Of a DNA stretch of 64,000 bases, positions 25,201 through 35,800 are shown one piece after another (position 1 is the first letter of the stretch; every line of letters starts with the position of its first letter). The position numbers and the translations under genes were made by a program. The DNA comes from Sinotaia quadrata (Eukaryota > Mollusca > Gastropoda > Architaenioglossa > Viviparidae): assembly GCA_028829895.1 (NCBI GenBank), contig CM054180.1, positions 108,863,635-108,927,634 on the forward strand. Reading direction: 5' to 3'. The notes under the pieces were generated by a model. It saw only the letters and a program-made list of their open reading frames with translations. It did not search any database and was not told where the DNA came from.

Positions 25201-26245
25201 TTACAATATTCTACACATCTCTCTCTGTACACACGTCTCGTCACCTTTACAAAATTTAAGTAATCTCTTCCTTTTATTCTACACTTCACTCACCTCTCAT
25301 TAACTTACATTTTCCTACCCACTACTGATGCATTTTATACAGAATAAAGGTGTTTTTTCCTGCAACTATCTTTTCTTCCTCAGAACATCACTCCCTCTCC
25401 CTACACAATATACATGCTTCGCTCCCCAGATCCTGTACACACGTCACCCCCTTTCCTTATACACTTCGCACCCCCAAACATGTACACACATCACCCCCTC
25501 TCCCCATACATTCTCCGATCCAATAATCCTGTACACATGTCACCCGCTCTCCCTATACAGTCTCTGATCCCGTGATCCTGTACACACGTCACTCCAATCT
25601 CCCTATACATTCTTCGCTCCCAATGATCCTATACACACGCCACTCCCCATCTCCCTATACATTCTTCACTCTCATGATCCTATACACACGTCACTTCCAT
25701 CTCACTATACATTCTTCACTCCCATGATCCTGTACACACGTCACCCCCTCTTCCTATATATGCCTCTCTTTCCTGATCCTATACACATGTCACTCCTAAT
25801 TCTCTATACATGGTTCGCTCCCCTGATCATGTACACTCGTCATTCCCCTCTCCCTAAAAATTGCTTCGCCACCCACAATCCTGTACACTAGTCATTCCCT
25901 CTCCCTTCACGCGCTTCACTCACGAAATCTTGTAATCAAGCTACTCCCCCTCCCTATCCGCGCTTCATTATCGTGATCTTGTTCCCATTATATGCTTCAC
26001 TCCCCTGATCGTGCACACACGTCATTCCCTCTTTCCCTATACGCAATTCACTCCCCTGATCCTGTACTCACATCTCTTACCTCTCCCTATACTCACTTCC
26101 CTTATCCTGCACACACGATACTCCCCTCTCCCTAAAGGAGCTTCACTCCCCTGATCTTGTACACAAGTCACTCCCTTCTCCCTAAACGCGCTTCACTCCC
26201 CTGATCTTGTACACAAGTCACTCCATTCTTTTTATTTGCTTATAC
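25200..26245. repeat. Degenerate pyrimidine-rich repeat of about 47-49 bp
   Basis: The consensus is close to CTCCCCTGATCCTGTACACA followed by CGTCACTCCCTCTCCCTATA and a CGCTTCA tail, with about 20 diverged copies. The strand is markedly C/T-rich and G-poor. Confidence 0.85.
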
Positions 26246-26556
26246 GATACAATTTCCCTAGGTTTCTTGTACGCAGAGATACTCCAAAGTCTTAACTCTA
26301 TCAGATGTGTTGTGTGTCTAATTCGGATTAGAGAGCCCAGTAGTTCATACACTTTATAGTTTAACCACTTCAGTAGTAAGCAATACTAAGTAATATTAGT
26401 GGTGATAGTACTAGTAGTAGTAGTGTAGAAGCAGAAGTCTAATTACTGGCGGTAGAGAGGTCGATGCTCGAGAATATAATTTCATTACGTAGTATGGCAG
26501 CAACATTTTCATTTGCTATTGGTGGTATAATAGTAATATATAATTATAGATGTTAG

Positions 26557-26603
<47 letters not shown>

Positions 26604-26800
26604 AACAAGAGATTTAGTGGAAAAATGAAGGTGGTGCATTGTAAATGACAATTTCGTATAATTATATTATAAAATTTAAATTACAAAATAAGAACCAAAG
26701 AAGAAGAACTAGATACTTAGTATTTAAAAATAAATATTTCTTTTAAAATGCTTATTTTGGCAGAAGAATACTCATTTACATTTATTTTCCTAAAGAATAT
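26245..26800. repeat. AT-rich DNA with TAG and (GA)n microsatellites
   Basis: A short TAG/AGT tract lies near 26397-26430 and about 20 GA dinucleotides at 26560-26600. Nothing else was recognised. Confidence 0.7.
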
Positions 26801-26802
26801 TA

Positions 26803-27112
26803 CAGGCTATACAACAAGACTAGTACACGCAAATCTACGGCTATACATCAAGACTAGTACACGCAAATCTACGGCTATACATCAAGACTAGTACACGAAA
26901 GTCTACGGCTATACATCAAGAATAGTACACGCAAATCTACGGCTATACATCAAGACTAGTACACGCAAATCTACGGCTATACATCAAGACTAGTACAAGA
27001 AAGTCTACGGCTCTACATCAAAACTAGTACACGAAAGTCTACGGCTATACATCAAGACTAGTACAGGGCGTCAACGGCTATACATCAAGAATAGTACACA
27101 AAGTCATCGGCT
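26803..27112. repeat. 34-bp minisatellite, about nine copies
   Basis: The unit contains TACGGCTATACATCAAGACT followed by AGTACACGCAAATC. Some copies have CACGAAAGTC. Confidence 0.93.
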
Positions 27113-27159
27113 GTACAAGAAGATTTATCGAGCTGAGAGTTAGTTTGGTTATTGCATCT

Positions 27160-27176
27160 CTCTCTCTCTTTCTCTT

Positions 27177-27222
<46 letters not shown>
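27160..27222. repeat. (CT)n microsatellite
   Basis: About 30 CT dinucleotides with a few interruptions at the left edge. Confidence 0.95.
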
Positions 27223-27226
<4 letters not shown>

Positions 27227-27955
27227 CATCTTTCCTAAATTTTCTTGAAACTTAGTCGCTGTTTTAGGGGAGATAACTGTTCCTGGCCATAATAAGCATT
27301 GACCCAGGCATCATTGCCCTTTACCCATAAACTTTCTGACATTTTAATTCAATTTTAAATAAAGATAAATAAAAATATAATTGTAATTAATACATAACCA
27401 GATGATAGAGAAGTTATTTAAACTCTAGAGCTTTAAAGTATTTAATCCTCAGTCTTCTTTCTGTAATACATTAATTAGAACTTGAGAAAAGTTGTGGCGC
27501 TGTGTTTAAAGTCTCTATTACAACAAGCCTATCACTCAAACAGGTATATATGCAAAACTTACGTTTGCGAGAGTAGACTAAAGACATTGATAGGCATTGC
27601 ATGGTCAGATTGAACAAATTCGTTCGGAAATAAAAGGGCTTGATTAAGGCTGTATAGCGAACTTTCACATGCTTCTTCACTATTTGTATCAGCTACAGTG
27701 ATTTACTTGAGACAATTTCAAGCGCCAACTTAGCTTGGTTGCACCTGATGGGTGTGTCTAAGGCTAAGCTAATGGCAGGCGTGAGGTCGAGTCGAACTGC
27801 AACTGGTCCTTACCCGTAGTTTGGTTGAGTTTAGAGTTGTCTTCGCGGCTCAGAGCTCCTTCACTAGTCAACTGATGAATAGGTGCCGATCTGTAGGCAA
27901 AAGCACAGGGACTTAAAATCTGTCATCCTGTGTGCCCTAATAGAACTCTTCCACA
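27222..27955. other. Unique DNA with a faint SINE-like stretch
   Basis: At 27727-27800, TAGCTTGGTTGC and GGTCGAGTCGAAC loosely resemble pol III A and B boxes at SINE-like spacing, but no tail or second copy was seen. Nothing else is supported. Confidence 0.25.
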
Positions 27956-27956
27956 C

Positions 27957-28300
27957 ATCTAATAATGTCCAGTTCGGGATGAATAACTAAGGGAATATGA
28001 TTAATAATGTCCAGTTCGGGATGAATAACTAAGGGAATATGATTAATAATGTCCAGTTCGGGATGAATAACTAAGGGAATATGATTAATAATGTCCAGTT
28101 CGGGATGAATAACTAAGGGAATATGATTAATAATGTCCAGTTCGGGATGAATAACTAAGGGAATATGATTAATAATGTCCAGTTCGGGATGAATAACTAA
28201 GGGAATATGATTAATAATGTCCAGTTCGGGATGAATAACTAAGGGAATATGATTAATAATGTCCAGTTCGGGATGAATAAATAAGCGAATATGATTAATA
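27957..28300. repeat. 42-bp minisatellite, eight copies
   Basis: The unit contains AATAATGTCCAGTTCGGGAT followed by GAATAACTAAGGGAATATGA. The copies are essentially identical except the last. Confidence 0.95.
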
Positions 28301-28371
28301 CTAAAAATAATGTTATGATTAAGATGTAATATTCAGAGATAAGGCAAAACTACATACCTTCGGCAGAATAT

Positions 28372-28525
28372 AAATGATATTTGGTCAAAGAACTAAAATA
28401 ATGAAAGATAACAAAATAAACACTTTGCTATTAAATGATAGTGGTCAAAGAACTAAAATAATGAAAGATAACAAAATAAACACTTTGCTATTAAATGATA
28501 GTGGTCAAAGAACTAAAATAATATT
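28372..28525. repeat. 60-bp tandem repeat, two and a half copies
   Basis: The unit contains GTGGTCAAAGAACTAAAATA followed by ATGAAAGATAACAAAATAAA. Confidence 0.92.
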
Positions 28526-28547
28526 TGAGCATTTTCTTTAACATTGC

Positions 28548-28548
<1 letters not shown>

Positions 28549-28636
<88 letters not shown>
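28549..28636. repeat. (CT)n microsatellite
   Basis: About 43 uninterrupted CT dinucleotides. Confidence 0.97.
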
Positions 28637-28638
<2 letters not shown>

Positions 28639-30037
28639 AATTAAAACAACGTTTGGTTAATTAAAAAGATTTATGTCAAATCTGAATAATAAAATATAAA
28701 TGATCTATACATAACCTTTAAAATGTACTTTAATTGGTCTTGCAGTTTTTAATATTTTATTGAAGACAAATAAAACAGTTTTAGTATAAATCAAATGTTT
28801 GTGTCCAAAGTGAAAACATACGAATTGAATACTTACCGTTCAAAATTAAACTTTAATTCTATTGTAATTTTCAGTAAGTTTTTAGGAAATACACAAACAA
28901 TTTTGACTTTACTAAAATGGATTATACCAATAAATAAATTTTGTTAATAAATTACTTTCCTATCAAAGCATACAATAGTAACGTTCCTTTTAGTATTTTG
29001 AAGGCAAGAGGCTTTTTAATAATTTATTATCTACAAATCGAAAAGATTTTTTTCTTGGAAAGAGAATCCATTTGCAATAAAAAGACAGCGAATTCGACAG
29101 AAATAATACTAAATATTTATTTTACTTAAGAAGTTATTTTGATAGTTTCTTAAACATTATTGTATCAGATACATCTAAAATATATTAATTATTAAATTCA
29201 GATAAAAGTAAAATCTCTTAATTATAAACATCTAAATAGGGGAACCGACCACAAGTAGATATATATTTTAATGCGATTTCAATAAACATCGCGAAATGAG
29301 ATTTTAATCAAATAAAAGAAATGAACGTCATATATCAAAACATGAAACTTTTTTTTGTCATTACCTTTAAAGACTGGAGAAGGGAAAACTTTTAACAAAT
29401 TAACATTTCAAAACATTCATAACCGTCCGCCTTCAATGCCAGTAAATTAATGACATTTTAAATTTTTTTCTCATGCATTATCTGGAAAATGAACACTATA
29501 ATAACATATGCTATTTAACTGACAAGTTATTGCAGAGAGAGGTATGTGGATATTTCACAGCTAACAAAGTTAACATGTAATTTTAAATCTCGAAAAGAGG
29601 AGAATTTAAATGCTTTGATAAGAAAATACTGCTTAATTTTCTTCCTGTGAGTATTCGCATTTCAGACGTAAAGTGGCTCTTGACAGGTAAGACAAGCGCA
29701 AGACGACTAAACTCTTGCTACCAAAGTTTGTTAGGTTGCAATATTAAAGATATTTGTTGTTGACTTAAACTACATACGGGTCTTTTTATTTCAAGGATTT
29801 ATTGAAGACCGGACACTTAACAATGGTCATAGATTTTGAAGATTCCATTCATAGTAGATCATGAGGTCATTTCACCATTTCACCATGACTATATGCAAAA
29901 AAGACTAATACCCTGAACGCGTCGCAGTTACGAGTTTAAGTATTTCATTTATTGCAGTTTGTTCAAGGCTTGTTTCTGTGCATTCCCTAAGTACAAGGCA
30001 TATATAAGTAATCCATATATATATTGTGGGAGAGTAA
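28637..30037. other. AT-rich unique DNA, nothing recognised
   Basis: Very AT-rich, with only short frames lacking domains. No repeat unit was seen. Confidence 0.4.
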
Positions 30038-30884
30038 ATTTGCCTATCCTTATTTTTCTACACTTAATTGTTACATAATTTATTAAATTGTCGAAGTGAC
30101 CCGACCTTGGGCACTCATTATGATGGCATATTTGTAAGTGTCAGAGCTGGAGTAAACAACTCGAGTTGAGAATATGCTTGAAATGGGTGATACAATCCAA
30201 ACCAGTTCTAACTGGAGGAATAGTTTTTTGTTATTATCCAATGGTTAACATTACCATTTATGAGGAGACCAGACAATGGGCTGAGTTCAAAAGGTTACAT
30301 GCTGTAGAGAATTCTATTGTCTATTCACTTGAATTTGGAGTGGCAAGAAGTCTGGTCATGAAAGGCAGCAGTTAGCTTAAAGGTGAATTAACTGACTTAT
30401 TGAGAGAGAATGTACTTAGAAATATTTTGTGCATTTTTCTATTGATATGTTATACTTTATTTTACGTAGAGATGTATTATGTGAGTGGACTATTATTTCT
30501 ACAAATCTTTGAACTAAGATAAACATATATAGTATGCTAAACACTTGACATTGATTCTAGTGAGTGCACTCATAAAATCAATATGCTGTATTTATTATGC
30601 TGTGTGCCTGTATCGGGCTAATAAATGCTGTAGAGAATGGATTTAGAGATGAATAAACTGGAAACTTAGCATTTGTTCCGTGATTATATTTTACAGGAAA
30701 TAAGCAGCCTTTCCTTGATTCATCTAAATCTCCTGGTTTACTGCTTATAAACCACTATGGCCATGGTAGATGTGAGAAGTATCTACTGCAGTGTGTAAAT
30801 GTAAGGAATACACTGCACTCCAATGAGGTATGGTGGCAAGGTATGCTGACTACATCAAGGATTTTCTGGAATTTCTGCTATTTA
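30038..30884 (-). mobile_element. Dispersed repeat, copy B (inverted relative to copy A)
   Basis: Homologous over its length to the reverse complement of 17400-18243. Shared stretches include the GAGTAAATTTGCC edge, TTGTCGAAGTGACCCGACCT, GTGTCAGAGxTGxAGTAAAC, AATCTCCTGGTTTACTG and TATGCTGACTACATC. It is non-coding. The edge carrying GATA in copy A here abuts a short (TA)n. Confidence 0.7.
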
Positions 30885-30934
30885 GGTAGAAAGAGTGATG
30901 TTTCGGGAAGACTTTCGAAATGAAGTGAAACAAG

Positions 30935-31025
30935 TATCTTTAGCTATGTAATCTGTAGCTACATAATCTTTAGCTACATGATCTGTAGCTATGTAATCTA
31001 TAGCTACATGATCTGTAGCACAAGT
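30935..31025. repeat. Short TAGCTACATGATCTG repeat
   Basis: About five imperfect copies of a 15-17 bp unit. Confidence 0.7.
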
Positions 31026-31119
31026 AGGTGAGCGCAAGAGTTCAACGTTCTGAATAGATGGATAATTAGCAAAGCCACTAATAATACACGTACTTCCTAC
31101 AGGCGTGTGGTGCAAGGCA

Positions 31120-31445
31120 TATAGGTGGATTGTGCTGGGTTTTCAGGTGGATTGTGCTGCACCCAGAGGTGGACTGTGCTGGGCCTATAGGTGCCTGATT
31201 CAACATTTTCAGAGGGTTGCGCATGGTTTACAGGTAGATATGCTAGACCTACAGGTAGGTTGCGCTAGGTTTACAGGTGGATATGCTAGGCCTACAGGTA
31301 GGTTGCGCTAGGTTTACGGATAGATATGCTAACCCCACAGCGCTAGGTTTACAGGTGGATATGCTAGCCTACAGGTAGATATGCTAGGCCTACATCGCTA
31401 GGTTTACAGGTGGATATGTTAGGCCTACAGGTAGGTTCCGCTAGC
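31120..31445. repeat. Repeat of about 43 bp
   Basis: The unit is near GGTTTACAGGTGGATATGCT followed by AGGCCTACAGGTAGGTTGCG, with six to seven copies and local deletions. Confidence 0.85.
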
Positions 31446-31529
31446 TTATCGTTTGAATATGCAATAAGTCGTGTTGAAACGTTCAACATAATAGGACGCA
31501 AGATTACGAAAGATGCACAAACAATGGGT

Positions 31530-32310
31530 CACGTGCCATCGCGACGGTCTGCAATGTGTCTTTGTGCTCTAGACTCTGATGAGTAACGTGTCAGTGCTCC
31601 GATGAACCGTGATGTACAATGTGTCATTGCGATGACAGACCCCGGTATGTAGCGTATCAGTGCGACGATGAACCGTAATGTATGTGTCATTCAGATGATA
31701 GGCCCTGATATGTATTACGTCCCACAGTAACAAAATGCCGCGATGGGTGTGTCAGTCTGATAACAGACTTTAGATGTGCAACGTGTCACTGTGAAGACAG
31801 TCAGTGATATTTACCCTGTAATCTGGCATTAGTGTGTGGTGTGCAGAGCATTAATGTGGCGATAGACTGTCATGTTTAACACATCACAGCGACGAAGACG
31901 ACAGCGTGTCACTGTGAAGTTTGCCGTGGTATGTAATATATCATTTGCGATAGTTGAATGTAATGTCTGACGTGTCACTGTGAAGGTAGCCGTGATATGT
32001 AACATATCATTTGCGATAGTTGACTGTAATGTGTAACGTGTAAGTGAAATATATAAATTATGCTGTATCATGTAACAAACACTGTAATATGTAACGTATC
32101 ACTGTGACGGTAATTGTGATGTGTAAAGCATAACCGCAAACATAAGCTGTAATGTGTAACGTGTCATAACCATAGACTGTGGCGTTTAACATATCATTGT
32201 GACAGTGTGTTGTGATATGACGATAGACAATGATATTGAATATGTACTACAACACAAGGTCGTGATCTGTAATGTGTCACTGCGACGATAGACTGGAAAA
32301 ATGAAACCAT
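31530..32310. repeat. Degenerate repeat of about 45-50 bp
   Basis: The theme GTGATATGTAACGTGTCACT followed by GTGACGATAGACTG recurs about 15 times with heavy drift. It makes up most of the DNA between copy B and the receptor pair. Confidence 0.75.
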
Positions 32311-32836
32311 TCAGTATCTGAGAAAGTTTTCCAACATGACCTTTGACCCTGACGATAGACAAGAACAAGAGTAAAAAGCAAAAATGTTTTAATGATTGTA
32401 AATTTATTGCGAAAGCTATGTAGTCAAGAGTGGTGGTATGTATAATTTATATTCAACAAGGGTAATTTTATTTTAATTAAGTAAATGTTAAGGTCTCGTA
32501 TTTGTGTTTCTGATAATATCTATGGCAAAATAGATCTTAGTTTTCTTAGTATGACACAGCGTTTAATATATGATGAATGTTACCGCACACAGATGGCTGA
32601 AGTGAATTTGTGCTTCTATTAAATGAATTCCTTTTTTGCATTATGCAGAAGTACCCTTTGCATTGACGACTGACTTGAAACTGAATGAATTGGCGTCTGT
32701 GCACGCTCGAGCATACACACACACACACACACACAAACGTAGACTTTCTTGTGATTCTGTAAGCAGTATAATTAATCTCTCTGAGTCTGTGTTAATGTTT
32801 TAATCTGTTTTGTGCACACACTTATTTTTCTTTCAG
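32310..32836. other. Upstream flank of receptor gene 1
   Basis: AT-rich DNA with a short (CA)n at 32713-32737. No promoter element can be assigned because the transcription start is unknown. Confidence 0.4.
32825..32836 (+). promoter_or_regulatory. Putative 3' splice site in the 5' UTR of receptor gene 1
   Basis: TTTTTCTTTCAG, a strong pyrimidine tract plus AG, ends 58 nt before the ATG. It suggests that the coding exon is preceded by a spliced non-coding 5' exon, so the gene as a whole need not be intronless. Confidence 0.5.
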
Positions 32837-32894
32837 ATTTTAGTCTTGCGGTGACATTAATGTAATTTCTTAAACCATCAGCTGTCTACTCTCA

Positions 32895-35800
32895 ATGCAT
32901 GTCTATACAAGGTCAATGTATCCTTACACGCCAACCTTTCTTCATGTTGCTGTCTTTTGTTGTCACGTGATTGCCGTTCAGAACCGTCAGACTGTTGCTG
33001 AAACCAACAAAGCAACGTTGCCTATATTTGGTGCCGATGAATATACGATTATTGGCACAAGGGGCATAACTTCCGGAAAATTAGATCTCAGAGGAGTCTT
33101 GACAGGCAACGATGAAAATACTGAGAACAGTGGTACAGACGTTTACGTGACTGAAGGAGCCCTTGAAACATCTGACAGAGCAACTGTGTATACACATATC
33201 GCCTCATTTGTGATCGATCGCTACCTTTATGCCCAACCTGTACCTGATGACATCACCAGCAGGATCCCGTCTACATACAAGTGTTATGCTCATACTGTAC
33301 CAGATGACATCATTACAAGTCTAACGGCTGAATACCAGCGAAATATCAAAATCTTAACGGATGACGCGAGCACCAGTCTTGTGACGTACCACCAAAGCCA
33401 TGCACAGCTTTCAGCAGATGACGTCATCAAGTGCTTGAAGAGCAGAAGTCATATACATCTTATTGTTGAAACGGGGAGAATAGAAATGGATATTTCAGCC
33501 AATATTCTAGACATGTTTGTCGTGCCCAAACAATGTTATATATCTGTGGCAGTTCCGAGCGGCAATATTATTCGGTTCGATTCCGAAAGATTTGAGTGGT
33601 TGTGGCACCGGGCCACTTTCATAGTCATTGACGGGGAAGACCTACACAGTAAGGAATTGGCAGCAATTGCTTGCACCGATTTTGGCATCGTGTTCAGAAA
33701 TGTCTTTTCTTTCAGCAACTTTGTTCTCATTAAAATAAGTGTGGGCATTTTACTAGACTCACTTGTGTTAATGATCGAGAACAAAATAAACGTCCATCTG
33801 AGATTGGAAGCCGTCGATGAGACAGTCAGACCACGTATGGAGGTAAAGTACTTGTCGCCAAAACGAGGCTACGTCCACTCCCCTTTTTATGGAAACAGTT
33901 TAGCTTTCATGGCAAATCTCGACGAGTGGGTTGATATTCGATTTTCACAAATCAAGGCTGTAATGATCAGTTTAGAACAAGTAAGTTTGGAAACAGACGA
34001 CAGTATATCATTGTACGGAAGTTATCACCCGCACGAGAAAATACAGCCAGAAATGCAAGTATTGCACAACATGTCGTTTCTAAGGTGCAATTTTAAAACC
34101 GGTATATTTAAAAGACGTGTCTCAGGTTTCAAGATGTTGTTCTCGTTACACGATGAGCACGAAATACCGGAAAAGCTACCCAGTGGGCTTTGGAACTGTT
34201 CCGTTTCGCATTTTGTAAACTTCCTGCATCACTTGTGGTGCAACCTCAAACGGGAATGCGAGAACGGAGAAGATGAGCGCGGCTGCCCCTATACTAGCGC
34301 TGCATGTGGAGGAAACATTGCTTACGGGAAGAGTTGTTACACGTACAATATCGCAGACGACAGTCTGTCGTGGTTCGACGCGAGAGACGTCTGCGAGAAG
34401 TCGGGTGGACACTTAGCCACCCTTAATTCTTTTGCGGAATGGCAGGCTGTGAACAAGGCTTTAGATTACAGGCGTTCGTACAATTTCTTTTACATTGGAC
34501 TTACAGGGAGCAGTTTAGGCTTCCCGAGCTATTACCAGGGTCTGCTTCAATGGACAGATAGAACTGTCGCTTATTATTACAATTTCAGGCCTAGTTCCCT
34601 GATTGTGAGGGGAGTGTGTACTTCCGTCTCTAAGAGGCAAACGGACAGCGATATGACGGCGTTTTATATCGACTGTAACGAGGCACTCAACAAAGAGTTC
34701 GTATGTGAACATGACGTCAAGACAGGTGATTTTGACAGTGAAGAAAATGGTTTGTCTAAATTCACATCTCTTGGTGTGAATGTGAGCTCCGTGTGGTCCG
34801 GCAGAGAGAGGTACGTGGAGTGCCCAGAGCGACACAAGACGCACGACTTTCTGTCCTGTGACGTACAGAGCGCGTGCTTTGCGAACAGTTACACAGTAAT
34901 TTGTGAGTCCCCGATAATACAGGTACCGGCATTTAGGTGTGATAATCACTTTGAAACAGTGCCCTACACTCTGGTTTGTAACTTTGTCAAGGACTGCACG
35001 GATGGTTCCGATGAGTCCTTTTGTGTCTATTCCGAATGTGCACAGTACGAACGGAAGTGCAAAAACGGAAAGTGTGTGCACTACACGGCGTTTTGCGACA
35101 ATGTAAACGACTGCTTTGATTTAACGGACGAGAAGGATTGTGAGGGTCGCAACATAAAAGCAAACGCTGTAAGATCCCCGGTACCGCTGCCACCCGTAAT
35201 CATCCTTCAGAACTCCAATGGAAGACTGATGACTCAGAAAATGACTACCGAAGACACTTGTCCAGACTCACATTTCCTGTGTGCAAGCGATGCGTACTGT
35301 TTGCCTGTATACTTGCGATGTAACGGGGTGTATGATTGCCCTGGTCACGAGGATGAATCGGGGTGTGGCCGTTATACATGTCCTGGATTTTACCGGTGCC
35401 GAGCTTCGAGAGTGTGCTTGCATGTCAGTCACGTGTGCGATGGTATCTTCCAGTGTCCGCTGTATGATGACGAGATACTATGTCAGCTGACTTGTCCTGA
35501 CAACTGCACGTGCTTAGGTATGGCCTTCACATGCGCTGGTCAATTTCAACACACTGGTCACTCAGAGGTGCGATACCTGGATCTAAACACAAACTGTCAT
35601 GCATTGGAAAATATTAAGATGAGTCTTAAAAATAGTATGTTGATTTACCTGAGTTTACGAAATTGCCATTTAACAAATATCAATCTAGCTGTTTTGTTAT
35701 CAAACGCCAAATTTTACAACTTAAGAATTTTAGACTTGTCTGATAATGACTTGCTGTATTTTACCAGAATTTTTGACACGCTTTCATTGACCTCAAATTT

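Noticed and set aside
27727..27800. tRNA-derived SINE with A-box and B-box-like motifs
   Set aside because: Matches to the pol III boxes are loose, there is no poly(A) or repeat tail, and no second copy in the window.
34515..35081. 188-aa minus-strand frame inside receptor gene 1
   Set aside because: Antisense shadow of a well-supported coding region with Cys-rich LDLa sequence.
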